The notes: generated from the letters alone by a model not told the origin. A DNA stretch of 64,000 bases from Acidilobus saccharovorans 345-15 (GCF_000144915.1 NC_014374.1:1364001-1428000); one strand, 5' to 3'. Counted from the first letter of the stretch, positions 33,334 through 42,289 are shown. Made by a program: numbers and translations.

Positions 33334-34476
33334 TCACTTTAGCTCGTTGACGTACTTGGCCAGGCTCTCCTTGAATGAGCTGTAGCTGAACCTCCTTGCT
33401 ACCTCGGCTGAGGCGGCCGACAGCTTGGACCACCTCTCCTCGTCGCCCAGGAGCCCCGATATGGCCCTGGCGGCCTCCTCGGGCGTGGCGTAGCCGAGCC
33501 CCCGATCCACCCTTGAGGCCATGTCGGTCCACCCTCCCCCGTCCCTGTAGACCACCGGCACGGCCCCGGCTGCCATGCCCTCAGCTATCGCGATGCCGAA
33601 GTGCTCCGCGAAGGGAGGGTGGAGGTAGATTTTGGCCCTGGCGTAGAGCCCCAGCAGCTCGCCCCTGGGCACGTTGAACTTCAGGTGAACCATGTCGTCA
33701 ACCCCCAGCCTCCTGGCCTCCCCCATTATGGCCTCTATGACCGGCCCCGAGTAGCTGGCCGTGGAGCCTACTATGTAGAACTCCGCCCTCACGCCCATCT
33801 CCCTGGCGGCCCTGGCTATTGCAGGGATGACATCAAGCCTCTTCTCGGGGCTGAACCTGGACACGGTGAGCACCAGGGGCTCCTTCTCGACCTTCCTAGC
33901 GGCCTCGCCTATGGCCTCCACCTCAACTGGGGGGTAGAGGACCCTCGCCTCAACGCCGTAGGCCTGCTTAACCTTTTCGGCAGTCCACGAGCTGTTGGTC
34001 AGCACCAGCCTCGGGGGCCTCCTGGAGGCCTCCCTCAGCACGGGCCTCGCTGCGAGCCTCACGGCCAGGTTGTAGGCCCGCCTCAGGCCGCCCCCTCCCA
34101 TGTAGTCCAGGAGGGCCGGGTAATGTATGTAGACGGCGTCCGAGGGGAAGGGCACGTTGGCCTGGGTCTCGAATATCAGCTCGTAGCCCTCCTCCCTGAG
34201 CCTGGGGAGGCCATCCCTCATGAAGGCCCTCAGGGCCAGTATCCTCCTGAGCCTGGTCAGCCTGTTCCTGGAGATGCCCTCGAGCGGGAACCCTATGTCC
34301 AGGACCCTGGGCGGAGGCTCCCCAGGGGCCAGGAGCTGCCAGGCGCTGGCGCTGAGCCTCATCGTGTAGAGGTCCGCCTCGTGCCCCAGCTCCCTCAGCG
34401 CCCTGTAGACGCTTATGGCCAGCCTCTCCCCGCCGCCCGCCTCCTCTATCAGCGTGTGAACAACTGCTACCTTCAT
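33334..34476 (-). CDS. GT4-family glycosyltransferase
   Basis: A 380-residue GT-B enzyme. The N-terminal half begins VAVVHTLIEEAGGGERLAISVYRAL, the nucleotide-sugar half contains LVLTVSRFSPEKRLDVIPAIARA and the EX7E-type stretch HPPFAEHFGIAIAEGMAAGAVPVVYRDGGG. Domain arrangement recalls ALG11-like mannosyltransferases, which would fit N-glycan or glycolipid building at the membrane. ATG start, with CTTTTATTT about 35 nt upstream. Single gene, convergent with the exporter permease. Confidence 0.88.
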   Translation of the reverse strand: MKVAVVHTLIEEAGGGERLAISVYRALRELGHEADLYTMRLSASAWQLLAPGEPPPRVLDIGFPLEGISRNRLTRLRRILALRAFMRDGLPRLREEGYELIFETQANVPFPSDAVYIHYPALLDYMGGGGLRRAYNLAVRLAARPVLREASRRPPRLVLTNSSWTAEKVKQAYGVEARVLYPPVEVEAIGEAARKVEKEPLVLTVSRFSPEKRLDVIPAIARAAREMGVRAEFYIVGSTASYSGPVIEAIMGEARRLGVDDMVHLKFNVPRGELLGLYARAKIYLHPPFAEHFGIAIAEGMAAGAVPVVYRDGGGWTDMASRVDRGLGYATPEEAARAISGLLGDEERWSKLSAASAEVARRFSYSSFKESLAKYVNELK

Positions 34477-34590
34477 GACTTACCATAGCTGGAAATGCCA
34501 TGCAGCAAATAAAAGCGTGAGGGCCCCACGGCATGTGCGCGCCAACAGAGGATATAGCCCCCTGCAGCCCCCCTAGCTGGGAAAGCCCTC

Positions 34591-35466
34591 TTGGCGTCCC
34601 TTGGAGGCTACCTAAACCTGGTCCCTCCCAGCGGCCTCAGGGACTGCGTCGCCGCGTCCTCAACCAAGGCGGGGGAGTCAAGCTGGGTTACAGTGAAGGA
34701 CCCTCAGGGCCATGGCATAGCCGTTGACCCCAACCCGTGGAACACCTGGGAGGGCTCAGGCAGCTCCTCGGTGAAGCTCTGTAGTGACGGACTTGACGTG
34801 GTGGTCTCCTACAGCGAGGCCACGGCGGCGAGGCCGCCCGAGACGGTGCTCGGCTACCCGGAGGTGATATACGGCTACAAGCCGTGGGGCGCCCTCTCAA
34901 CGCCGACGTCCCCCCTGCTCCAGCTGCCCGCCAAGGTTGGCCAGCTCCCCCAGGCGCTCGTGTACGTTGACTACTCAGTGGAGTTCCCCAACGGCAGGGG
35001 CAACCTGGCGTTCGACCTGTGGCTCACGAGGGGGCCGGGCCAGAACGGCGTGGGGCCCCGGGAGCTCGAGGTCATGATATGGCTCTACCGCACCCCGGGC
35101 TTCAACCCCATGGGCTACCAGTCGCCCAGCTCAACCCTTGCCCTGCCGACCATAGTTAATGGCAGGCCTGGGATTGTTAACTGGGGAGTTTACATAGCCG
35201 ACCCCATGGGCCCGGGCCGCTGGACCTACGTTGCCTTCACCCTCGAGCCCCCGCTGGCCTCGGGAAGCGTTGTGGTGCCCCTGACCCTTGTGCTGAGGTC
35301 GCTGAGGGACCTACTGCCATGGGGCAACGAGGTGAGCGACCTCTACCTCAACGGCCTTGAGCTTGGCATGGAGTACACCTCGCTGACCTGGCCGCCTACC
35401 AGGGTGAGCGTCATGGCCAGGTACAGGCTGAACTCATACGGTGTCCTGGTCCTCCCCCAGGCTTAA
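34591..35466 (+). CDS. GH12 endo-beta-glucanase without signal peptide
   Basis: Paralogue of the anchored GH12 at 4487. The 291 residues are just the catalytic jelly-roll: GYPEVIYGYKPWG, FPNGRGNLAFDLWLTR, the nucleophile strand ELEVMIWLYRTPGFNPMG (E160) and LELGMEYTSLTWPP (acid/base E261). TTG start; a TATA-like GGATATAG at 34550-34557 is about 35 nt upstream, so this start is supported. No frame before it encodes a signal helix, and there is no C-terminal anchor. It may be cytosolic, or exported by another route, or have lost its leader. Confidence 0.82.
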   Translation: MASLGGYLNLVPPSGLRDCVAASSTKAGESSWVTVKDPQGHGIAVDPNPWNTWEGSGSSSVKLCSDGLDVVVSYSEATAARPPETVLGYPEVIYGYKPWGALSTPTSPLLQLPAKVGQLPQALVYVDYSVEFPNGRGNLAFDLWLTRGPGQNGVGPRELEVMIWLYRTPGFNPMGYQSPSSTLALPTIVNGRPGIVNWGVYIADPMGPGRWTYVAFTLEPPLASGSVVVPLTLVLRSLRDLLPWGNEVSDLYLNGLELGMEYTSLTWPPTRVSVMARYRLNSYGVLVLPQA

Positions 35467-35551
35467 GACTTAATAGCCCCCGCTGAAGCCACTCCGTGGC
35501 CTCTGAGGAGGGATTGGGGGATGTCAGTTCGCGTGGCACTCGCGGGCCTCC

Positions 35552-38326
35552 ATTGGTAAGCCCGCGTTAGGTCTAGCGGTAGTCTTTATTGTAGTTCTCG
35601 CGCTCCTGGGCGTCCTCCTGTGGCACCACTTTAATGGCAGCGCAACGCCCACAAGCACGACGGAGCAGCAGGCGCACTCCCTGCTGCCCCCAGCCCTGAG
35701 CTCCTACACGGCAATAGCCGGGCAGCCCCTTTACATAACCGTGACCTCGTACTCGCCGTCGCCCGGCCAGTACGTTATCATCTACACAGGAGACGGCAGC
35801 GACGTGAACTCAACTGCGGGCTCCGCGCAGGTCACGTATGCCTACCCAGGCCACTACCTGGTGTACTACGCCATATATAAGAACGGCCAGCTCGTGGGCA
35901 GCTCCCAGGGCAACCTGCTGGAGGTCCTCGTGGCCCCGCCGCAGTTCAACGAGAGCTACGCCCAGCTCATAACAGTGCCCGTCATAGCCCCCTCGGCCCA
36001 GGTCATCAACGTAAGCCAGCCCGTCAACCTCTCGGCGGGCTTCCTGCAGCCGCCCTCGGGCACCAACATGACCATAGAGGAGTACGTCTGGAACCTGGGC
36101 AACGGCACGACGATAACCATACCTTCAGTCAACGGCACGGGCTACGCCGAGCAGGTGGCCCTCACGGGCTCAGGGAACGTGACCTACCTGGAGCCAAAGG
36201 AGAACCCGGTGACAGTCAAGTACACAAAGCCGGGCCTCTACACGGTGTGTCTCACAGTAGTTACGGAGAACGCGAGCAGCGGGGCCACGTATAACTACAC
36301 CTCGTGCTACACGTTGGCCGTGAGCTCGTCCAAGGAGAGGTTCTCAATATTCGCGCCGCAGCTCTCGGTCCCCAACCCCGGCACCATTGTGGTTGCCGAG
36401 AACGTGCCAGGAGGGCCCTTCAGCTTCGACCCGGCAATAGACTACGAGACCGTGGGCTTTGAGGTCATAGACAACATATTCGCGTCCCTGCTGATATACG
36501 ACGGCCCGTACACTACCAAGTTCATACCCATGGCTGCTGAGTACATACCTACTGTGGGCAACTGGTCAAACGTCACCGCCAGGCACCTCTACGGGGCCAT
36601 ATCGCCCAACTACACAGTTTACGTTTTCAAGGTCAGGCCAGGCCTCAGGGCGGCCAACGGCGACCCCATAACAGCTTATGACGTCTGGTACAGCCTTGTC
36701 AGGGACATACTGCTGGCCGGAGGTGTGCCCTCCACGAGGGGCTGGATCCTGGCTCAGTACCTCATACCGAACTACACGCCGTTCACCTTCGTTGTGACCT
36801 CCCCCAACGACACTCAGGGCGCGGAGGAGATAGTGAACGCCGTAACCTATGACAACGCCACCGACACGGTGACGTTCCACCTGGTGAGGCCCGTGGCCCC
36901 TCAGGTGTTCTTCACAGCACTGGCCGAAGGCTGGGGGCCTGGGATACTTGACGCCAAGTGGCTTGAGGAGGTCGGCGACGGTATAAACCTCACTGGGCTC
37001 TACGACCACAACATGACCCAGCTGGCGGAGGCCTTCTACAGCTACGAGCAGACGGCCAACGAGTGGGACTATAACGAGGAGGTCAGGTGGGATCCCATGG
37101 CTACAGGGCCCTACTACATAGCTGCCTACACGCCGGGCCAGAGCATAGTGCTCAAGCCAAACCCATACTGGCCGACCAACATAACTGATATACCGAGGCC
37201 CAACGACACCGTAATCATAGAGTGGGTCAAGGACCCGACAACCGCTTACGAGCTCTTCGCCTCAGGCCAGGCCGACATAGTCACGAACCTGCCGAACAGC
37301 TTCATGCCGAGCATAGAGCAGCTGGAGAGCGAGGGCGAGGCGAGGGTTTACGAGTTCCCGAGCCTCCTTGAGGAGTTCTTCGGCTTTAACCTTAACATAA
37401 CCGAGTCCCTGCTCTCTCAGCTCAACCCGGCCTACCACATACCGGGCTGGTACTTAGCCAACCCGCTCGTCAGGGAGGCCTTCGCCTACGCCTTCAACTA
37501 CACCGAGTACATAGACGACATAGTCGGCAACGTGAAGTATCACTTCAACTTCGGCAGTCTTTACTGCGGAGCTATAATCAAGGGACTAGATATATACATA
37601 CCCCCCTCCGAGCTCACGGGCTGCCCGACCTTCAACCTCACGTACGCAAAGCAGCTGCTGGAGGAGAGCGGGTTCTACAACATAAGCGTCTACTTCCCCA
37701 TCGTGATATCAAGCGGCGACACCACCGACTACACCGCCGCCCAGATGTGGGCCGCGGCCCTCCACAACATAGACCCGAACATAGTGGCCCAGCCCCTCTA
37801 CCTCCCGTGGCCCACAATGCTCTCCTACTGGGTGCCTGGCATGAACCCTATGGCTATATGGAACAGCGGCTACGTGGCCGACTACCCGCTGGCCTCGGAC
37901 ATGATGAACGCCCAGTACACGGGCACCGTGTGGGTGGAGCCTGACGGCTGGAACGCGACCTACCTCGAGAACCTCAGCGCGTACTTCAACCAGTCAAGGG
38001 TAAGCTACCCAGGGCTGAGCCCGAGCGTCGAGCCTGAGATAGGCAGGTGGCTCTGGCAGGAGGCAGTGGAGTACCAGGAGCTCCAGAACCTCATAGCGGA
38101 GGCTGACAGCGTCGAGCTGACGAACTCCACGGCGGCTTTGCCGCTCTTTAAGCATTCTGAGGACCTGGCCATAGAGCTCTATATGTACGTCTACACGATA
38201 CAGCCCAACGCATACTGGATAGTGAAGCCCTACATAACGGGCTACATGGGCTCTGTCGCATGGGAGGAGAACCCCATGATAGGCGGCGGAGGGGACGCCA
38301 TATACTGGTGGTGGGTCAAGGCCTAG
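35552..38326 (+). CDS. PKD-domain-containing ABC solute-binding protein, family 5; start unclear
   Basis: A large anchored binding protein. An N-terminal helix (LGLAVVFIVVLALLGVLLW) is followed by a Thr/Ser/Gln stretch, two beta-sandwich PKD-like repeats (TGDGSDVNSTAGSAQVTYAYPGHYLVYY; YVWNLGNG...VTVKYTKPGLYTVCLTV) and an OppA-type domain of about 640 residues (FDPAIDYETVGFEVIDNIFASLL). The first standard start, GTG at 35741, lies after the helix. In frame upstream no ATG/GTG/TTG occurs; ATT at 35552 is the nearest plausible codon. A +1 frame offers ATG at 35521 with GGAGGG before it, so a small indel may have broken the start. PKD modules are usual in secreted polymer-binding proteins. Confidence 0.75.
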   Translation: MGKPALGLAVVFIVVLALLGVLLWHHFNGSATPTSTTEQQAHSLLPPALSSYTAIAGQPLYITVTSYSPSPGQYVIIYTGDGSDVNSTAGSAQVTYAYPGHYLVYYAIYKNGQLVGSSQGNLLEVLVAPPQFNESYAQLITVPVIAPSAQVINVSQPVNLSAGFLQPPSGTNMTIEEYVWNLGNGTTITIPSVNGTGYAEQVALTGSGNVTYLEPKENPVTVKYTKPGLYTVCLTVVTENASSGATYNYTSCYTLAVSSSKERFSIFAPQLSVPNPGTIVVAENVPGGPFSFDPAIDYETVGFEVIDNIFASLLIYDGPYTTKFIPMAAEYIPTVGNWSNVTARHLYGAISPNYTVYVFKVRPGLRAANGDPITAYDVWYSLVRDILLAGGVPSTRGWILAQYLIPNYTPFTFVVTSPNDTQGAEEIVNAVTYDNATDTVTFHLVRPVAPQVFFTALAEGWGPGILDAKWLEEVGDGINLTGLYDHNMTQLAEAFYSYEQTANEWDYNEEVRWDPMATGPYYIAAYTPGQSIVLKPNPYWPTNITDIPRPNDTVIIEWVKDPTTAYELFASGQADIVTNLPNSFMPSIEQLESEGEARVYEFPSLLEEFFGFNLNITESLLSQLNPAYHIPGWYLANPLVREAFAYAFNYTEYIDDIVGNVKYHFNFGSLYCGAIIKGLDIYIPPSELTGCPTFNLTYAKQLLEESGFYNISVYFPIVISSGDTTDYTAAQMWAAALHNIDPNIVAQPLYLPWPTMLSYWVPGMNPMAIWNSGYVADYPLASDMMNAQYTGTVWVEPDGWNATYLENLSAYFNQSRVSYPGLSPSVEPEIGRWLWQEAVEYQELQNLIAEADSVELTNSTAALPLFKHSEDLAIELYMYVYTIQPNAYWIVKPYITGYMGSVAWEENPMIGGGGDAIYWWWVKA

Positions 38327-38367
38327 GCGGGGCCCATGTTTTATAGGCCAGAGGGCCCCCAGTTCCT

Positions 38368-38443
38368 GGGCCCGTGGCGCAGCCAGGATCAGCGCGCCAG
38401 CCTCCGGAGCTGGTGGTCCCGGGTTCAAATCCCGGCGGGCCCG
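38368..38443 (+). tRNA. tRNA-Arg (CCG)
   Basis: A complete cloverleaf: acceptor GGGCCCG with CGGGCCC, D stem GCGC/GCGC, anticodon stem CCAGC/GCTGG around loop CTCCGGA (anticodon CCG at loop positions 3-5), T stem CCGGG/CCCGG with TTCAAAT, discriminator G. No intron; CCA is not encoded. A TATA-like GTTTTATA ends about 20 nt upstream. Confidence 0.93.
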
Positions 38444-38533
38444 CTGTTTAGTCATTATCGGTAAAGTAAGCGCCCGTAACTTTGTAACATAAAATATATT
38501 TTCCCTCCAGAGTTACACACTTGCAGAGGCTAA

Positions 38534-40354
38534 GTGGTGGACATTATGAGGTCTTCAATCCCCGCGCTCGTGGCTGTCCTGCTGGCCGTCCTGCTTATGG
38601 CCCCCATGGCAGGCGCCGTGTCTTCCCCCAGGGCTTACCCGCAGCTGCCAGCCGCCCACGAGGCCGCGCCATACCCAGGCCCCCTTAACTTAGCTGCTAG
38701 GGACCTGGGGGTCGCGGGCAACCATGACGGCTACTACTCCTTCCAGGCCTTCAGGTACGTGCCGCCCAACGAGACGCCCACTGTCATATGGATAGGCAAG
38801 AACGTGGTCTTCAACCACACTGGCCTGCCCTACAACGCCACGGTCTACATACCTCCTGGGAACTACAGCCTGATACTGCTCAACATGTCAATAAGGGAGC
38901 TTGGGGGCACTCAGTATGACACGGTAGCGTACGTCTTCGCCAACGGGACCCCGCTGCTCTGGGGCTCTACTCAGGAGATACTGAACTCCACTACAACGGT
39001 TGACGTGACGCTTTTCGAGAACCTGCTCAGGGGTCCCGTGAGGTTCCAGTTCATGGTGCCCAACGGCTACGCCCCCTCCATAGGGATAACGGGCTACTAC
39101 GTGGCCAACGTCAGCCTGCTGCTCTACAAGGGGAGCCCGCCGCCCGGCCTGCCGAACTACTTCATACCGCTCTTCGTGAACAAGCTTGGCTACTCTATGA
39201 CGCCTTCAATAAACGCGTACAATGACTACGTTGAGCAGCAGGTGACGATACCCAACGGCACCTACAGGGCGTGGTTGATACTCTACACCAAGGGCAACGC
39301 CTATGACGAGTTCTGGTACACCAACATACCAGCGGTCAGGTACGTCAAGGTCTACTACAACGGTCACCTGGCAGGCGTGGTGAACCCGTTCGAGACCATC
39401 TACACTGGCGGCATAGACCTGTTCTGGTGGAAGCCTGTGCCCTCAATAAACACGCTCTCGTTCCACATGCCTGACATAGTTGACCTGACACCGCTGCTGG
39501 CCTACGGGCTCAACGCGACGTTAGCGATACACATAGCTGACCTGCTGGCCTCCTCAGAGGCCCTGGGCGTGCCGGGCACCGAGTTCAACTGGAACCTCGG
39601 GGGCGTGCTGCTGCTTTGGGTCAACAGCAGCAACCCGCTCGTTGGAGCCAAGGTGATAACTGGCCAGGCCTCGTACCACGACTCGGGCCCGCTCATAATG
39701 AACCAAGGCGTTGCCGGCCTCTACTTCCAGGAGGGGGCCAGCTACTTCATAAACTACACGTCCCTGCTTGAGTTCGAGCACGGCCAGGAGGTCGTGAGCA
39801 GCCAGCAGGAGGGAGTGGCCACCGTGGACCAGGCGTACAACTACGCCGGCACGTTTGCCTACAACTACCTTGACGAGGACTTCACCGTGAGCTCGTGGGC
39901 CCAGGGCTACGGGCCCTACAGGCTGTGGGTGAGCGCCAACTGGCCCGTGACCCTCTACTACGACTTCGTGGCGATACCCATAACCCCGCCGACGAGGTTC
40001 CCGTACAACGCGACCTTCCTGCAGAACGGGAGCATAGCCCTAGCGCCAACCTACGCTTTAAGCTACGCCTGGCCAGGCTATAACTTCACCGAGAGCCTCA
40101 ACTACGACCTCAGCGCCGTGGGAGGCTTCGCGGGCATACTGGAGTTCATAAACCCGACGGGCGCGGTCATAATTGGGCTGACGTCGAACAACGCGCTGAC
40201 CCAGAAGTCCTTAACGGCTGAGGTGCTGGTGAACGGCAGGGGCTTCGAGGAGAACGCCTACCTTGAGGGCTTCCAGAACAGCACCGTTAACACGGCAGGC
40301 TACCTAATAGCTAACCAGTTCAGCTACCAGCTCATAAACGGGGGCCTCCAGTAA
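38534..40354 (+). CDS. Secreted peptide-N-glycosidase A-like amidase
   Basis: A 606-residue secreted protein with a signal helix (about residues 8-28). It resembles PNGase A enzymes, which cut the amide bond between Asn and N-glycans. Family-like stretches: GGTQYDTVAYVFANGTPLLWGSTQE (compare GxQ(F/Y)DRxxxxxxxGxxxxxxST), VEQQVTIPNGTYRAWLILYTKGNAYDEFWYTNIP, and YHDSGPLIMNQG. Many N-glycosylation sites. No C-terminal anchor, so it may be released. GTG start at 38534, or ATG at 38546; the TATA-like AAAATATATT is upstream at about 38490. Together with the sedolisin it may strip and digest glycoproteins. Confidence 0.75.
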   Translation: MVDIMRSSIPALVAVLLAVLLMAPMAGAVSSPRAYPQLPAAHEAAPYPGPLNLAARDLGVAGNHDGYYSFQAFRYVPPNETPTVIWIGKNVVFNHTGLPYNATVYIPPGNYSLILLNMSIRELGGTQYDTVAYVFANGTPLLWGSTQEILNSTTTVDVTLFENLLRGPVRFQFMVPNGYAPSIGITGYYVANVSLLLYKGSPPPGLPNYFIPLFVNKLGYSMTPSINAYNDYVEQQVTIPNGTYRAWLILYTKGNAYDEFWYTNIPAVRYVKVYYNGHLAGVVNPFETIYTGGIDLFWWKPVPSINTLSFHMPDIVDLTPLLAYGLNATLAIHIADLLASSEALGVPGTEFNWNLGGVLLLWVNSSNPLVGAKVITGQASYHDSGPLIMNQGVAGLYFQEGASYFINYTSLLEFEHGQEVVSSQQEGVATVDQAYNYAGTFAYNYLDEDFTVSSWAQGYGPYRLWVSANWPVTLYYDFVAIPITPPTRFPYNATFLQNGSIALAPTYALSYAWPGYNFTESLNYDLSAVGGFAGILEFINPTGAVIIGLTSNNALTQKSLTAEVLVNGRGFEENAYLEGFQNSTVNTAGYLIANQFSYQLINGGLQ

Positions 40355-40378
40355 GGGTCGGTTTCAGCTAACCCTTAA

Positions 40379-40403
40379 TTTTATTTTTCTTTTATCTTTT
40401 ATC
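40379..40403 (+). terminator. T-rich terminator after the PNGase A-like gene
   Basis: A tract of T runs interrupted by single A or C (TTTTATTTTTCTTTTATC and onward) begins about 25 nt after the stop codon. Pyrimidine-rich tracts of this kind end transcription in archaea without a required hairpin. Confidence 0.6.
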
Positions 40404-40591
40404 TTATCTTGAAGTTTCCTCCGCGCTGACGATAAGGCCTCAGGCCGTGAAGCCTCGTCACAGTTCTCGCGGTTGGGCTCCGTGGGAACGTTTGTCCTCA
40501 TCGGCCTGGGCTAAGGTAGGTCCCAGGGCTAATAAGCTCAAGCCGAGGCGGCCTTAAACTTAAAACTCCAAGCACCTGGAACCAGCAAGGT
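40404..40591. other. Intergenic region with possible structured RNA
   Basis: No coding sequence seen. The stretch holds nested complementary segments: CCTGGG (40505-40510) with CCCAGG (40522-40527), enclosed by TCGGC (40501-40505) with GCCGA (40542-40546). GGCCTCAGGCC near 40436 is a short palindrome. It could encode a small RNA; no box motifs or known family could be assigned. CCTTAAACTTAAAACTCC at 40551-40568 is likely the promoter of the following tRNA. Confidence 0.3.
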
Positions 40592-40670
40592 GCGGCGGTA
40601 GTCTAGCCTGGACTAGGACGTCGGCCCTCCAAGCCGAAGGTCCCGGGTTCAAATCCCGGCCGCCGCACCA
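40592..40670 (+). tRNA. tRNA-Gly (TCC), with C33 and encoded CCA
   Basis: Acceptor GCGGCGG with CCGCCGC, D stem GTCT/GGAC, anticodon stem TCGGC/GCCGA around CCTCCAA, T stem CCGGG/CCCGG, discriminator A and an encoded CCA. The anticodon at loop positions 3-5 is TCC. Position 33, nearly always T, is C here. No alternative pairing puts a T at position 33. Promoter CTTAAACTTAAAA lies 25-40 nt upstream. Confidence 0.88.
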
Positions 40671-40801
40671 CTTCTTGGAGTCGCACACCTATGAGCCACG
40701 GCTTTAATTAGCGTTGGACTGCGACAGTGACAGCTGTCAAGCGAGGCCTAAGGGCTGAAAGGCCCGTCTGGCGACATCATCTAAGGAAAGGCCTTTAGAC
40801 T
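40671..40801. other. Intergenic region before the amino-acid permease
   Basis: No gene seen. Contains GCTTTAATTAGC near 40701 and GGCCTTTAGAC near 40792 as possible promoter elements for the permease gene, and the palindrome GACAGTGACAGCTGTC at 40726-40741. Nothing else assigned. Confidence 0.35.
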
Positions 40802-42289
40802 TTGCCCCGCCCCCTGCGCAGAGGGTGGGCTTCTGTGGGATCCCAACTTAGGAGGGGCTCCATGCCTTTTTACGCCATGGTTGCTGCCGTGGTCGCCGGA
40901 GTCCTTCCAATCATAGGCCCCATAGAGGTCACGGCGTTCATAAGCGACTCAGGACCCGCCGCCATATGGCCTGTTATTATAGGTTACGTGCTCTTCGTGC
41001 TGGTCTCCCTTCCAATACTGGAGTACACCAGGATAGTGTCATTTGCCGGCGGCTACTACGGCCTGGCCGAGCTGGGCTTCGGCAAGGGCGCCGGCAAGTT
41101 CACGGCCCTGGGCAACTACTTCTTCTACAACTGGTGGCAGGCCGCCAACGCGTTCTTCATAGGCTGGCTGCTCGTTGACACCGTTTACTACGCATACCAC
41201 GTCATGCTGCCCATCTGGGCCTGGCTGCTCGCCAGCGTGGCCACGCTTGTGGTGACCTATGCAATGTCGGTACAGCCCGCCAGGAGGCTTGGCATAGCCA
41301 TAACTGCAGCCGTGCTTACAACGCTTGTGATTGTGGTGGCCTTCACGGCGGCCGTGATAGCCAGGAGCCCGTACAACTCGGCCTACTACCTCAACCCTGC
41401 CAACAGCGCAGGCGGCCTCAGGGGCCTCATGCTGGCCACCGCCATAGTGGGCTTCTTCACCTTCGCTGGCTACGGCACGGCCCTCTTCTACTCCGAGGAG
41501 GGTGTCAACCCGACCAGGGACGTCTGGAAGGCAATATACGTGGGGCTCACCGTGTCTGCCGTGGCCATAGCTCTGGCGGCCTACTCGGAGCTGGTGGCCG
41601 TCCCCAGGAGCGAGCTGTCCCAGGTGACGTCCTCGGCCCTGCCCCAGCTGGTGGCCTGGTCAAGGTACTTCCCCCTCAGCGCCCTGGTGGGGCTTAACTT
41701 CCTCATACTCGTGGTCTCCCTGATAGCCTTCGGCGCGGGAGGGGGGTCGCAGGCCAGGCTCCTCTGGGCCATGGCCAGGGATAACTTCATATCAAGCGGC
41801 TGGCTTAAGGAGCTCAACAGGCACGGCGTTCCAGCGAACGCGGCCCTCCTAGACTTCGCGCTGGCCCTCGCAACGACCCTTGCGGTGGCGGCCTCCCTGG
41901 TCAAGGTCTACGGGTACAACCCCAACACGGTGGCCGTGGCCTGGTATGTCATGGGCACCGCGTCAAGCATAACGTGGTACTTCCACCACTTCGTGCCCGA
42001 GTTCGGCCTCTTCCCGTACGTGAGGAGGCACCCTGAGCTGGGGTTCTCAAAGCTTAGGCTCGCGGTCTCAGGCCTGGCCTTCCCAGTGCTTGGCACCGCG
42101 CTCTTCGTCTACACCTTCTACGAGGGCGTCGTGAGCGACCTTGTGGAGCCTTACTTTGCCTTCATGGTGACGTCGCTGCTGGTGGTTGTTGGCATCGCAG
42201 CCTACACGGCGTACAGGGCCTCCAAGGGGGCCCTCGGCGAGAGCGTCGTGAGCTACATGGCTGTCGAGGCTGGGAGGTCCAAGGAGTGA
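40802..42289 (+). CDS. APC-superfamily amino-acid permease
   Basis: A 495-residue membrane protein with about 12 helices. Near the start AAVVAGVLPIIGPIEVTAFISDSGPAAIWPVIIGYVLFVLVSLPILEYTR gives the first helices, with a GPIE stretch in the position of the usual unwound helix 1. Later TAIVGFFTFAGYGTALFYSEEGVNPTRDVWKAI is the conserved APC region after helix 6 (F.GFE...EE..NP.R..P.AI). SQARLLWAMARDNFISSGWLKELNRHGVPANA is the RxxxAMARDG loop. It would import amino acids or similar solutes with H+ or Na+. TTG start; GTG at 40835 is an alternative. Confidence 0.88.
   Translation: MPRPLRRGWASVGSQLRRGSMPFYAMVAAVVAGVLPIIGPIEVTAFISDSGPAAIWPVIIGYVLFVLVSLPILEYTRIVSFAGGYYGLAELGFGKGAGKFTALGNYFFYNWWQAANAFFIGWLLVDTVYYAYHVMLPIWAWLLASVATLVVTYAMSVQPARRLGIAITAAVLTTLVIVVAFTAAVIARSPYNSAYYLNPANSAGGLRGLMLATAIVGFFTFAGYGTALFYSEEGVNPTRDVWKAIYVGLTVSAVAIALAAYSELVAVPRSELSQVTSSALPQLVAWSRYFPLSALVGLNFLILVVSLIAFGAGGGSQARLLWAMARDNFISSGWLKELNRHGVPANAALLDFALALATTLAVAASLVKVYGYNPNTVAVAWYVMGTASSITWYFHHFVPEFGLFPYVRRHPELGFSKLRLAVSGLAFPVLGTALFVYTFYEGVVSDLVEPYFAFMVTSLLVVVGIAAYTAYRASKGALGESVVSYMAVEAGRSKE

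Noticed and set aside
33601-34488. 295-codon open frame on the plus strand
   Set aside because: Antisense to the GT4 glycosyltransferase; Gly/Pro/Arg-rich with no motif.
37994-38455. Minus-strand frame running across the tRNA-Arg
   Set aside because: It overlaps the binding-protein end and the tRNA in antisense; not a gene.
40416-40470. Second C/D box sRNA candidate
   Set aside because: On the minus strand GTGACGA and one CTGA are about 11 nt apart, but no C' and second D follow; on the plus strand no D box exists.
40621-40638. Reading the second tRNA as tRNA-Trp (CCA)
   Set aside because: Shifting the loop to put T at position 33 breaks the anticodon stem; only the Gly(TCC) reading pairs.
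40745-40800. Minus-strand ATGATGT as C box
   Set aside because: No D' or D box occurs at the needed distance and there is no closing stem.
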